A stretch of 64,000 nucleotides of DNA, from NCBI GenBank assembly GCA_025403435.1, contig CM046353.1, positions 26,845,715 to 26,909,714 on the forward strand, written 5' to 3'. The notes under the pieces are model-generated. The model saw only the letters and a program-made list of their open reading frames with translations, was not told where the DNA came from and made no database searches. Positions 47,401 through 60,910 of the stretch are shown here, piece by piece. A program made the translations under genes and the position numbers. The stretch comes from Artocarpus heterophyllus (lineage: Eukaryota > Streptophyta > Magnoliopsida > Rosales > Moraceae). Numbering within the stretch: position 1 is the first letter of the stretch; each line of letters opens with the position of its first letter.

Positions 47401-48430
47401 TCAAAATAATGGTCTTCCTCGATCATCATAAACCCATATGAAATAACAGCTCAACAGAATCTTAAATATTGCTGTCTAGATGATTGCTTTAAGCCATAAA
47501 TGGAATGATGAAGCTTGCAAACATTGCGCTCCTGCGCCTTGGCACCAAATCTTATGGATTGATCCATGTAGATTTCCTTATCTAGTTTGCCATTGAGAAA
47601 TGCAATGTAAATGTTCATTTGGTAGAGTTCTAAGTCCAATGGCTAAGTTAAGGCAAATTGAGGTGAACTTCACTAATGGTGAGAAGGGTTCCTCATAGTC
47701 AATATCCTTCTTTGGTGTATCCTTTGGTGACAAGTCAAGCCTTATACTTTTCTATAAATCCATCAACTTTGCATTTGAGCTTTAGACAGCAAAAGATCCA
47801 CCAAATCCTAGGCTTGGTTTTCTCCATGAACTTCATTTGTAGCTTTCCATTCATTAGAAGCAGGAGAAAAAACAGACTCTTCATATGTTATAGGCTTATC
47901 ATTATCTTTTGGTGTAGACATAAACGCTTCCCCCTCGATCTCAAAATGGCGATGTGGGATGCTTCCTTGCATGATCTTATGTGGTTTTGGTTTATCTGAA
48001 CTGATGTTTAGTGGTACACTCCCATTAAGAGGTACACTCTTACTAGAGAGAATGTCGCTCCCAATATCTAAAGTTAGATCTTGAGTGCCTTCTTCTAGTT
48101 CATCTATTTCATAAAACTCAAAAGTTTTTATCCATGTCTCCTCTCCTAGGGAATTCCTCCTCAAGGAATCCATTCTTATGACTCTATCTCAATTAGACTT
48201 CTATCAGGTTGTTCACCAAGCACTACATAGCCTTTTGATTCATTAGAATATTGACAAATATGTATTTATGCGCCCTTGGACCTAACTTTCCATGCTTGTG
48301 AGAAGTAATGTGAACATACCCAGTCGACCCCCATAGACGCAGGTGGTCCAAATTGGGATTTTGTCCAATCCATTGCTCATAAGGGGTTGAAGGAACTAAT
48401 TTTTAGGGCACTCAGTTAAGGAGAGAAGCT
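44460..48430 (-). pseudogene. Cop-B: wrecked Ty1/copia pol of a second family
   Basis: Read on the minus strand from the right: integrase C-terminal part near 48430-48220 (TPYEQWIGQNPNLDHLRLWG); reverse transcriptase N-part near 48173-47640 (ITYEESVFSPASNEWK, KYKA.LVTKGYT); AFLNGKLDKEIYMDQ and IYGLKQSSRQ (47639-47451); then, left of an inserted LTR, MLLARNN ... FKMKDMGKA (45400-45101), and RNase H near 44950-44460 (CNNIATLAYAKDP, KHID-type, HISTSHMIADLL). Many stops and frameshifts; no gag or intact LTR seen. Sequence differs clearly from Cop-A. Split at 45414-47371 by a Cop-A solo LTR. Confidence 0.85.
45414..47371 (-). mobile_element. Cop-A-type solo LTR inside Cop-B
   Basis: 1958 bp, TGTTGGAAAACATT to CATGTCTAACA on the plus strand, minus orientation. 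Target duplication TGATG at 45409-45413 and 47372-47376. It is diverged from the other Cop-A LTRs. Where they have the TCGGC/GCCGA array, it has a different GC-rich cassette with the 12-bp perfect palindrome GACCACGTGGTC (45951-45962) overlapping GGTCGACC (45947-45954). Confidence 0.93.
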
Positions 48431-51392
48431 AGAGTCATTAATGCATCCCCATGAATGACCTCTTATAGACATCACAAGGAATGTTTCTTGTACTGTTAAA
48501 CTTAATAATTACCAATAAGAAGTTCAAAACATTAATGACGTTCAAACAACTATCCTAGGAAAGGCAACTATTTTTTTTAACTACTTACCAAATTGACTCT
48601 ATCCTTCTCAATTAGCCCTACGGGACATCAAAGGTATTCGTCTAATCAACCACCTATATAAATAGTTAGCTTACTAACACAAAACATTTAACCAGTCCAA
48701 ATACGTTTTAATAAAAGAAACATAGTATAGTCTATATGACAATAAACATCCAAAAGTGTAAAACAATCCAAAAATGAACATAAGTCCAAGAGAAATCATC
48801 ACAAATAAAACTGTGTCTCAAACAAACAAAAGTATGAAACATAATAAATTAAATAATGTTTGAGTTTATAAATTCCTTTCATAGCGTGATTCCGTTTCTA
48901 ATCTAACATTTTTTGCACACGCGTCTATCTCCATCCTTTATCTTAGTCAATTTGCCTATTTTCCTTATCTATAACATGATATAAAACTAAATAAGCATAA
49001 GCTTAGTACATACATTTCCTTTTCTCATAAATCAAACATTTTATAAAGTTTTAGGTGAAAACATAATCTTAACATAATAGTGTACTTAGCACATTTTCTT
49101 TATATAACATATCTTTTCTTATTTTTTCCTCCCATATTAAACATGATTCTTTTTATCTTTAATAGTCCTAGTGTTGCATCATAAATATAGTTGGCGCAAC
49201 ATCATGAGAGGAGTGAGGTAGCTAATCTCAAACCAAATGTAACAAGTCCACCTTAGGGGATAGTCCACCTAGCGGGAGAAACATGAACATGTGGTGTGCA
49301 ATGCTTTAATTATGTGATACATATATATAGATACACTTTTAACAAATCTCGTCATAAAACATTTGTTAAACATACTTATTGCAACAAGAGCTTCATAAAA
49401 AGAGAATATTTGTACACAAGCTTAAAGACATCATTAGAAATATTTTCTATGTTTTCATATACTTTTATTATGTTACAAGAGGGAATGTACTTACTTGGTG
49501 ATTAGCTTACTTATCCTTTACTTAATGATGCGCCGCGGTTCTCAGTGTGCTTAGCTTTTAGAGTGTTTATATCAATCATTCATGTAATACATGAAATTAA
49601 TATCCATGTTTAAAATTTCACTTAATGTGATATTACATCATCCAATATTATTCATAGTGAAATAAAGCACCTTTAAGTTACAAATATGCATTTTAGATTA
49701 AGAATCATAAATGTAGAAAGTTTGGCCTTTAAACACTAGGAAAATTTAATATCAGAATCTAAGCATAATAAAAATGTAAAAACTCATCCATATTATAGCT
49801 AACATATCAAGGCATCATCCAAATTTTTATCTCATGAAACATTAATTTAAAATAGGCTTTTCAAATTTTCTAAATCGACTTAACAAATCTATTAGCCAAC
49901 AGACCTGATCAAACATCAAGCATTCCTAGATTTTTGTCTTACACTATACACATAGTAGAGGAATTAAATTTTCAGGAACAAAGTTAACACACACATACAC
50001 ATATAACGTTTAGAATTTTTATCATTCATAAAAATGTGATTTGGTAGTCCAAATGAATTTTCTAACTCATACAAGAAATTTTGCCAACACACTTTTGGCA
50101 GCAAGTAGTCTTTAATCAAAATTTCATGTCTAATAAAATATGTCATATAAAAATCCAAATAATTACAATACACATTAGACATTTAATTTGAGAACATATC
50201 TAGAAATTAGCATCAAATAAAATAGGACTCCATTAGAACACACAATCAAATTTAGACACAAGATGAAATTCAGACTTGTAAGGCAATAAACACCATTCAA
50301 TTAAAAATCTCTATAATTAATATGGTACTAAAAATTTTTATACAACATTAGTAACAAATGAATGAACATTTTCAACAAAGAAAATCGTGACAAATTATAT
50401 GTAAGACATGACTTTCTATTCGTCAAAGTTTAAAAAACACATCGGACAGAACTGGGAAACACATATCACTCAATGATCAAAGAATTATAACTCAAGATAT
50501 ACACATAATATAAGGCTAAAAATTTATATGCTCAAAAAACACATCAACAATGATCTCAGAATTTTTACATAGCTATTTAGTTTCATTTGATAATTAAAAC
50601 AAATTTTACAAAGTACAATTTAAAATCTGTCAGCATAAAATAAATAATGAGTAGTGCCAGTGTAAAAATTTGTATCAACTAAAATATAATTAATGAATCT
50701 GTTAAAATTTTAAGCCATAATTAGCACATAATTACACAACATATCTAAAAATTGGTATAAAATAAAATCACATTAATTTTGTGCACTAATCGAAAATTCA
50801 TAGATGATATGTTTATTGATCATCATGAAATAAATATTCCTAAAACAAATATTATTATTAATTTATATAAAACTCATACAACCATAAAAATTAAATATAA
50901 CATGAACATCATGAAATAGACATTTCTATAATACAAAATAATGGAAAACATGTTCATGTCATATCACAAAGATTCATTGATTGAAGCCAAGGAGTGTATT
51001 TAAGCATAATAACATACCATGAATTCCAAAACTCTAGTCATACTAATCATTCCAAACATGTATAATCTATAGATATATATTCATTATCAAAATCCATTCA
51101 TTGCATAATCTATTCATACCTTATGTTCTTGTATCTTTTGAGAAAGATAACTTTCATGAAAATAAGGTTCTAAGTAAATGGTGCGTGATGCTTAGAAAAG
51201 AGAAGAAAAGAAAACATATAAGTATAGAGGAAAAGGAAAAAGATGGAGGGCAAGAAAAATTTGATAGAAACAATATATATGTACGAAGACACACATGTAT
51301 ATAGGTATAAATAAACCCTAGCCTAGGTATTTTTCCCAACATACTTAGCAACTTTATGGTTTCCTAATACTTATATACATAACCTATTGTTA
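48431..51392 (+). other. AT-rich intergenic DNA with possible old LTR remnants
   Basis: No gene is supported. Around 49190-49300 (ATAGTTGGCGCAACATCATG ... GTCCACCTTAGGGGA) the sequence has the look of the G-rich block found in some plant gypsy LTRs, but I found no boundaries, partner LTR or coding part. Confidence 0.35.
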
Positions 51393-52900
51393 AGGCTTGC
51401 GCATGAACCTGCAAACGCACGTGGTCAAGTCTTAGTGTAGAATTAGTGAGTTAGGGGATGTCGTCTCCCACGAGGATTGAAATCTAAAAAAATTATCTAA
51501 TTACAGCAACTAAATGACTAAGCTTTGTTTAAGCAATTGGAATTTAAAGAAGCTAAATTAAAGCAAAATAAAACTAATAAGGCTAATCAAATAAACCATA
51601 AACAAAAGAAATAATTTACAATATGGATAATCTGTGTGATAATATGTCTAGGGACTTGATTTATCATAATTCTTCCTATGTTCTTCCTATTTCATGATTA
51701 TTAACTTCATTCCATCGAATTCACTAATCTAGGCCTAAGTTCGCCTCATTATCTCTCCCAAGCATCAAATGAGGTTATATGCATAGATTTTCAAGTCAAT
51801 ATCTCTATCTAACTTGTTTACCCATATTCATTAAGCTCAACCCTTATATTGATTATCTAGGTGTTCTTGGCTCCCCTAGGTCTCAACAATAACAAAGACT
51901 ATGTTTCTTAAGTAACAATAAATGAGTCAATCTCTCCCGAGCATTGAAATTCATGAATGAAATCAATTAATTTACTGGCCAAATAAACTAGAAGCATTAA
52001 GCTTAGAGAAACATAAATAATCCAAACAATTAACAAAATAATCCAAACACAGTCCAAATCAAGCAATATCAAGCCCTAGATAGGAAAAACATAGACAAAT
52101 CTATTACTAATCTCTTCATGAAATCCATAAAAGTAAATATGGTTAACACACAAATACAAATAAAAATTTCCATTAAGATTTGGATAGAGAGAAAGGAAGA
52201 AAAAACTTTTCACGGAGATGGACTTCAAGTCTTGAATCCTCTAAGAATCCACCAAAGCTCTTCTCTCCTTGGAATTTTGGTTCTTACTCATGGGTTTCTT
52301 CCCCCAATACTCCTCCCAAAATACTCCATAGGAAGTGAACCTGTTTATATATGATATTGGGTCTTTAGGGCTTTTATGTGATAGGGCATCATTTCAGGTT
52401 AATTTTCAGCCATTGGATTGAGATTTAGGGCAAGATTAGCCCAAAATTGGGCTTTAGCATGAAATAGCCTCATGGGTGTGCTTGGCATGTCCCAGTCCAT
52501 GGTAGCACAAGGGCCTACGCTGGTGCATAGGCACCTCTAAAAGGGCTACTTCTTGTGCACAATAGTGCACATGAGCACGTACGCTTGTAGGCTTACTTAG
52601 ATGCACAGGGCCCTTGTTGGGACCCTAATGCGCTCGGCCAATGCCTTGCACATGCCATGGGCGCACTACTAATTTTGGGTGGCCTAATGTCCTATAATGA
52701 CCTATAATTTTATTTTCCTACAAAATTATAGAAAATGCATCAAAATAACACACATGCTTAAGGATTTTCACAATATTTAAATTTAAGAAACAATTCATTT
52801 GTGAGTAAGATACTCACTAATCACCTATATAGTAAGAAGTTGCCACTATGGGTTCAAAATATATCATTTTAAGTATAAATATATATATGTATGTATATAT
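51393..52900 (+). other. Intergenic, unassigned repeat-like DNA
   Basis: 51400-51480 contains a phrase (GATGTCGTCTCCCACGAGGA) of a kind that recurs in plant repeats; 52490-52680 is a GC-rich island with several GTGCAC and CACGTAC words in AT-rich surroundings. No open reading frame of note. Possibly an old LTR, but not demonstrated. Confidence 0.3.
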
Positions 52901-54913
52901 TGTTGGAAAAAAAGTATATAGCAGAATTTTAAAATTTTTATATCTAAGTATTTTACAAAACACAAGTTTGACATGCTATATGCATTAATTAACCAGATCT
53001 TACTAACCTTTAAATATCGAAGAACTCCTGCAATCCATGAAGAGAAGTAGTATTTCAAAAGAACCTCAACGAACTAGTCTTCTTGCTATTCTCTATCCAC
53101 AATCGGAGTAAGTGTGGGCTCACATCGTTCAGCTTTTCTACTAGGTGACTCTCCTTCCAACCAATTAAGAAATACCCAAAACCATACTTTGTGATTTGTG
53201 AATGATAGCTCTCCGGGGAGTATCAGAGTCTCACTGATAGAGTCTTACTCTAAACTTTTGTACTGATCTAAATAATAATAAGACTCACTCCCCTTTTTTA
53301 AAGGTTGGACCTAAGAGTCAGTCCTTATCAGATAAGGCCTCAAAAAATCAAATTAGAATCAATATCTGATAAATTCGTATGAAAATGCGTGATATTTTTA
53401 TCGCCCAGTCGGCAAGTTGAACTAGCATATCAGCCTACCAAACCTCCTCAATTGATAGGCTGAACTTAAAGATTGTCCTACTGAGCCTTCGATAAAATAT
53501 CCCTACGAATCTTTATTTCCCACTTGAGATTCTCAGGATAGAGCCTCAGCTTTAATTCAAATAACCCAATGGAGAATTTATCTTATTAAAACATTCATAT
53601 CTAGATAATCTTTAGGAAAATAAATATTCCTGATAATTCAACAAGTTTACTTTGAATTAATCTAAAATTAATCCAACCGATAAACAGACATGAACTATCT
53701 GATCTCGATAGTTCAACAAGTTTATCTTGAATTAATTTTATAACAAAATTAATTCAACCGATAAACAACTATGAATTATCTGATTTTTTTGAATTTTAGC
53801 CAATCTGATAAATCTAGCATAAGTCATCAATTATTGGAAAAGCATGCAGTATCATTCAGGATCTTTGTGAGTTAGCAAAGGGGACTAAATAGACCTATAT
53901 AGTTCAAGCACCCGATAATTATGAAACCTAATATCCTATATCTACATTTCATAATTATCAACTCCAACGCTACTCCACTAAAAGCTTAGGCTGCACTCTC
54001 GAACTATATAGAATTACGAAGCCTGTGTAGTTAAGTCTTCAGACATATCATAATGTATCATATCCCCATAGGATTATCCATAATTGGCTTAAGGACAAGT
54101 TATGTCTTATCTTCTTGATTATTTTTATCTTATGTTCTATGATCTCACCATCAAAAAACTTACCATCCAAAGACAGTATGCCATTCGGTTACACCTATGT
54201 ATCCAAATGGTTGAGCACTTCAGTTTTTCAATTATAGGATAATGTATATAAGAGGATATCACTACTTCTAAAGAGGAGCTATAGATTCTATATCTATGAA
54301 TAATAGGTCTACACTATCAAGAGTCATGCCTCCAACATACAGGCATGTGTACCACTATTAAAAATATGGATGTCATCCTTTGGTACATCAAAAGACATAA
54401 GTTAAGACAACGGGCCTACTATTCATCTCAAGATTAAGATACAATACAAATAATTGTCTAAAGTGAATTGATTTGTCGAGACAGAATTATTAATCTAATG
54501 CAATTCACTTTATGTTTCGACTCCAACACATCGTCACCTATGACGACATGCCAATGTTTCTATTCACGGAGTTCACCTCCGATGGCTAAGACAAACCATC
54601 TCCCAATAGGGATATAGATAATGTAACAATCTTTACATGAATAAAGCACCCAACTTTATTCCCTCGATTGTAGATCTTTTGATTTAGACCATCACTTTAA
54701 AAATTGTGTCTTCCGCATAATCTGTCCATTACATGCCCAATTCTTAAGGTTTAGACCAATAGTCTCAGCTTTTTTTTTGCCTAACATACATTCAACAAAT
54801 ATGAACATAAAGAGGACAAGATTTGGTATATAAATAATAAATAAATTATTTATTGATAAAAATGTCTCCAACAGCATATTACATTTTTACTCCTTAGGCA
54901 TACACGTTTAACA
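52901..54913 (-). repeat. 3' LTR of Cop-A2 (2013 bp)
   Basis: TGTTGGAAAA to CGTTTAACA on the plus strand, followed at once by the polypurine tract. A decayed dyad array lies at about 53402-53490. Confidence 0.92.
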
Positions 54914-54925
54914 ATCTCTCACTTG
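54914..54925 (-). other. Polypurine tract of Cop-A2
   Basis: Minus strand CAAGTGAGAGAT, one purine change from the Cop-A1 tract. Confidence 0.8.
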
Positions 54926-54927
54926 CA

Positions 54928-57900
54928 CTAAGTAAGTAAATATGACTAATCTCGCATCCCCATCACTTCTACATGCCTCTTGAAGACTCTCCTAGTAAGT
55001 GTCTTTGTGAATGGATCAGCTAAATTGTCATTTGATGGGATTTTGCACACCATGACATGTACTTTCGATCAATATGCTTACTCTTCTTATGAAATCTTGG
55101 TTCCTTAGCATTAGCTACCATCGCACTATTATCACGGTACAGTGATATCACCTTATGCATACCAAGAACTACCTTAAGATCCCCAAGGAACTTGCAAAGT
55201 CACATTGTTTCTTTCAAAGCATCATTAGTTGCCACATACTCGGTCTTCATCATTGAATCCTAAGTGCAATCTTGCTTTACACTTCTCCAACTGACGATAC
55301 CGCTACCCAAAGTAAACACAAAACCCGAAATCGATCTCCTCGAATCCAGACAGGATTAGAAATCTAAGTCGGTATATCCTAGAGGAGTTAAGTCCTCACC
55401 TGAATACACAAGCATATACCCTCGAGTCCTTCTCATATACTTGAAAATATGCTTTACCGCAACCTAGTGGTTTGGTCCTAAATCCGCTTGAAATCGACTC
55501 ATAATTCTGACCGCATAACAAATATTCAGTCGGATGCAAAGCATGGCATACATGAGACTACCTACTACTGACGCATAATACACATTTTTCATGTATTCTC
55601 TTTCTTCCTCAGACTTTGGAGAGTCTTTCTTAGAAAGAGTAATTCCAGACCTAGATAGTTGCTGACCTTTCTTGGAATCCTGCATTACAAACCTCCTAAG
55701 AATCTTATCTATGTAGCAAGCCTGGGACGAAGCTATCATTTTGTTCTTCCTATCTCGAAAGATCTAGATACCGAGAACAAAATTAGCCACACCCAAGTCC
55801 TTCATGTTAAACTGCTTAGTCAACCATAATTTGACCCATCATAATGCCCCAGTATCATTGCCAATTAGTAGAATATCATCTACATAGAGTAGTAGAAAAA
55901 CCACCTTTATATCCTTAACATGTTTGTACACACATGGTTCATCCACATTCTATGAGAACCCATAAGTCTTGATCACTTGATCAAATCTTATGTTCTAAGA
56001 ATGGGAAGCCTGCTTAAGTCCATAAATTGACTTTAGCAGCTTACAAACCTTACCCTCCTGACCCTTGACCTTGAACCCATTTGGTTGTTCCATATAAATA
56101 GACTCATCAAGATAACCATTTAGAAAAGTCATCTTGACATACATCTGTCAAATCTTATAATTGAGAGCGGTAGCTGTGGACAAGAGAATCCGGATGGACT
56201 TAAGTATGGCTACAGGTGAAAAGGTTTCCTCGTAATCAATTCATTCTTTTTGCATGTATCCCTTAGCTACCAGTTTAGCCTTAAAGGTTTCGACTTTTTC
56301 ATCCACTCCTTTTGTCCTCTTGTAGATCCATTTACACCCTTTGGGTTTTACCCCCTCAAAAAAATCTGAAAGTTCCCAAACCTGATTATCCATAAGCTCC
56401 CAGACCTGATTATCTCCATAGACTTCATCTCTGTGTTCATGGCCTCTATCTAGGGTTTCGAATTAACATACTTCAGAGCCTCTACGTAAGTATAAGGATC
56501 CCTTTCATGTTCATCTTGTTCAACCAAGAAGGCCTCACCATTGGACATATACCTCTCAGATTGACGCCTGATCCTTCCACTACGTTGAAGCTGTTAGACA
56601 TGTATGCCCTAACGAGTAAAAATGTAATACGTTTTTGGAGACATTTTTATCAATAGAGAATTTATTCATTTATATATATCAAATCTTGTCCTCTTTACGT
56701 TCATATTTGTTGAATGTATGATAAGCAAACAGTAGTCTGAGACTGTCAGTCTAAACCTTAAGAATTGAGCATATGATGGACTACTTATGCAGAAGACACG
56801 ATTCTTAAGGTGACGGTCTAAAACATATGATCCGCAATCGAGGGAATAAAGTTGGGAGCTTTATTCATGTAAAGATTGTTATGTTGTCTATATCCCTTAT
56901 GGGAGATGGTTTGTCTTGGCCATCGAAGTTGGACTCCGTGAATAGAAACATTGACACGTTGTCATAGGTGATGATGTGTTGGATCGGGACATAAAGTGAA
57001 TTGATTTGGATTAATAATTCTGTCTTGGCAAATCAATTCACTTTAGACAGTCATTTGCATTGTATCTTAATCCTGAGATGAATAGTGGGCCTGTTGTCTC
57101 GACTTGTGTCTTTTGATGTACCAATGGGTGACTCCCACATCTCTATAGTGGTATGCATGCCAGTACGTTGGAGGCATGACTCTTGATAGCGTAGACTTGT
57201 TATTCATAGATATAGAATCCATAGCTCCTCTTTAGGAGTAATGATATCCTCTTATATGCCTTGTCCTGTAATTGAAAAACTGGAGCGCTCAACCATTTGG
57301 ATACATAGGTGTAACCGAATGGTATACTATCTTTGGATGGTGAGTTTTCTAATGGTGATACAATGGAACGTAAGATAAAAATAATCGGGAAGGTAAGACA
57401 GAACTTGTCCTTAAGCCGATTATGGATGATCAAATGGGGATGCGATAGACTATGATATGTCATGGAGACTTAGCTACACGAGCTTCGTAATTCTATAAAG
57501 TTCGAGAGTGCAGCTCCAAGCTTTTAGTGGAGTAGCGTTGGAGTTGATAATTGTGAAATGTACATCTGGGATATTGGGTTTCATAATTATCATGAGCTTG
57601 AACTTTATAGGTCCATTTTGGTCCCCTTTGCTAGCTCACAAAATCCTATAACGACAAGGCATGCTTTTCCAATAATTGGTAACTTATGTCAGAATTATCA
57701 GATTAGTTTAAAATTTATAAGAATTAAATAATTCATGTTTGTTTATCGGTTGAATTAATTTTGTAAGAAATTAGTTCAAGATAAACTTGTTGAATTATTG
57801 CGATCAGATAATTCTTGTCTGTTTATCGGTTGTTTTAATTTTGGACAAACTAGAACAAGATAAACTTGTAGAATTATTGTGAATTGATTTATTTTCTTAG

Positions 57901-60900
57901 AGATTATCTTGATAAAGTTTGTTTTGATCAGATATCTTCTCTATTGGGTTATTTGAATCAAAACTGAGACTTTATCCTTTAGAATCTCAGGTGGAAAATA
58001 AAAGATTTGCGGAGATTTTTTCTTAGGATTTCAGCCTGTCGAATGATGTGGTCGGCCTGCCGAACTGGTCTGTTCGGCCTGCCGATCAGAATGTTCGGCC
58101 TGTCGATTAGCGGGAGATAAGATTACGCGTTTTCACGTGGATCTTATCAGATATTGATCTGAACTTGATTCTGTTTCGAGTTTTTGAGACCTAATCTGAT
58201 AAGGACTGACCCCAGGACCAATAGCTATAAAAAGGGAGTGAGTCTCATGATTTACTCAGATCAAATTGAGAGATTAAGAGTGATACTCTTCTAGTGAGCA
58301 TCTGAAAAACTCCCTGAGAGCTTTTGTTCACAAATCACAAACACTAGCTTTGGGTTCTCTCTATTGGTTGGAAGGAGAGTCACCGGTGGAAGAGCTGAAC
58401 GTGCGAGCCCACACTCACTCCGGTTGTGGATAGAGAATAGCAAAGAAGACCAGTTGGTTGAGGCTCTTCTGGAACATTACTTATCTACACAGGTTGCGGA
58501 GATTCTTTGGCACACTGAGGTTAGTAAGATCTGTTTAATTTATACATATAACATGTCAAACTTGTGTTTTGGAAATTACTCTGATGGAAAAATTTTAAAA
58601 TTCCGCTGCACACTTTGTTTCCAACAGAAGCCCCTTAGGTTGTTGTTTAGGTTCGTTTGGTTTTTCTACACCGATTGGAGTGGTTTCTACTGAAACCCCC
58701 AAAGTGATTGGATCACTCCTTAACTCCTTAAGCACCACTTTGCTTCATGGCTTAAAGTCATCTATCTAACTCTCCTCAAGGAAAGTTGCATGAGTTGAAA
58801 CCATAACTTTATTTTCCTTTGGGTTATAAAAATCACCTCCTTTAGTCTCTTTTGGATATCCTACAAACATGCAAACTTCTGAATGTGCTTCCAACTTATT
58901 CACATCCTTAAACATGACATGAGTTGGACATCCCCATATGCGAATTTGGTTTAAGGATGTCTTCTTGCCCATTCACAACTCATGAGAAGTTTTAGGGACC
59001 GATTTTGAAGGCACATTGTTCAAAAGATAACATGTGGTTTGTAGAACATATCCCCAAAAGGATAAAGGCAATGATGAATAACTCATCATGGACCTGACCA
59101 TGTCCAATAAAGTCCTATTTCTTCTCTCCGCTATGCCATTTTGCCATAGAGTGCCCATCACAGTCAAATGGGATAAAATCACATTCTCTAATAAGTGTCC
59201 TAAGAACTCATTAGAAAGGTATTCTCCACCTTGATCAGATTGAAGTGCCTTTATGGGTCTACCCAATTGCTTTTCCACTTCAGCTTGAAACTCCCTAAAC
59301 TTGTCATAAGTTTTGCTTTTGTGGTGCATTAGGTACACATACACATATCTTGAGTAATCGTCAATAAAAGTGACAAAGTACTCATATCCTTCTTGTGCTT
59401 GAATGTTCATCAGTCTATAAACATCACTATGCACAAGTTCTAAAACCCCTTCGGCCCTATTGCCCTTAAACCCGAATAGTCTTTTGGTCATTGTACCCTC
59501 CAAACAAGATTCACATTAAGGTATAGATTCCACCTTTAAGTGTCTTAAAGGTCCATCCATTACTATTCTTTGAATCCTATTCAGGTTAATATGACCAAGG
59601 CGTAAATGCCAAAGATAAGTCTTATTAGAGTGAGAAGTTTTAAGTCTTTTAGAGTTATTATCATTTATCTCAGCATTAAGCAGTAAGTCCATCTTAGGTT
59701 TGATAAAATATAGATTATTTTACATCTATCTAGAACAGATAAAAGATTTGTTTTTGCAAATCACTAATTTATTATAAAAAGAAACCAAATAGGAGTCTTA
59801 AAATAAATAAGCTACAAAAATTAAATTCCTTTTAAATTTAGGAACATAAAAACAATCTTGCAAAATTAAGTTGCTATATTTATCAAAATAAAGATTGACG
59901 TCCACTGTTTTAGCTATGACCAAGGATCTATCGCCCATCTAAAGCGTGAAGTCTTCATGAAGTAGACTTCTCGTTTCTTTGAACCCCTATAGAGAAACAC
60001 AAACATGGTTAGTTGCACCAAAATATATGGCCCAAATGTCACTAGATTCCTCAACCAAATAAGTTTCTAAATACAGAAGAACACACCTACCTCCTTGGGA
60101 AAAAAAGTCCTTGAAATTCTTCTTTATGTGCTCGACCTTCCCATAAAAGAAGCACTTAAGCTTCTTGGGGTTCTTCTTCTTTTTCTTCTTGCTCTTGTTA
60201 TTAGCAAGAATAGAAGACTTCCCATTCTTGGTCCGTTGTTTCTTTCCATTCTCAGGGTTTGGATTGGAACCAGAAGCAGTAGCCAAATTGGCCTCGCCAC
60301 CAGCAAGAGACTCCTTGATCAGCAGTTCAAACTCCTGTAACTGTTTCATCAACTTCGTCAAAGATGTATTCTGCCTATTGCTTAAATTGAACGTTGCTCT
60401 AAGTGGAATAAGTTCCTTAGATAAAGTCTCAAAGACCATAGTCATTTGAGTTTCAACATCTATGTCGGCTCTATTAGTTTGTGCCTCAGCGAGGTAACCC
60501 ATGACCAACGTCATGCGCTTCTTTATACATGTCCCTAGTCTCTGCTTATAGTTTAAGAGTTTCTGAAGCACCCCTTGCCACTTTGTTAAGGCCTGGCCTC
60601 CAAACATGCCTTCTAGATTATCCAAGATCTACTTAGTAGTCTCATAATTCTCATGTTGAGCCTACAGCAAGTTATTCATGTTGGCCATAACATAGCAGCG
60701 GGCCTGATCATTGGCATCATTCTAACAATCATATGCTTGGATATGATCATTGGTGGAATTTCTCATAGGTTCGGGAGGACAAGGGGTTGCCAGCACAAAT
60801 TTTAGTTTCTCAAAAGAGAGGAATATATTTAGGCTCCATTTCCAATCATTATAATTCTCTCCGGTTAATTGGTTTTTGTTAAGTATTGACGATAAAGAGT

Positions 60901-60910
60901 TTTTAGACAT
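54928..60910 (-). pseudogene. Cop-A2 gag-pol, broken and split by a solo LTR
   Basis: Gag starts at the ATG at 60910 (MSKNSLSSILNKNQLTGENY) and stops at 60722 (TGG to TAG). It resumes through a Lys-rich linker and a knuckle CFFYGKVEHIKKNF that has lost the second and last cysteines and the GH glycine. The protease site reads IYFGATNHVC instead of IDSGA. Integrase ([29 protein letters not shown]) is in 59503-58766. The reading is then split by the solo LTR at 56592-58626, at the integrase/RT linker (position equivalent to ~4682 in Cop-A1). RT and RNase H follow with many stops (for example 55739-55464, IDKILRRFVMQDSKKG). It ends at TAG 54930-54928. Confidence 0.9.
56592..58626 (+). mobile_element. 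Cop-A solo LTR inside Cop-A2 pol
   Basis: 2035 bp, plus orientation, TGTTAGACATG to CCAACA. Target duplication GAAGC at 56587-56591 and 58627-58631. Removing LTR and one repeat restores the alignment of Cop-A2 with Cop-A1 across the insertion. Same length as the Cop-A1 3' LTR and closely similar. Dyad array at 58029-58108, CCAAT/TATA near 58217-58232. Confidence 0.97.
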
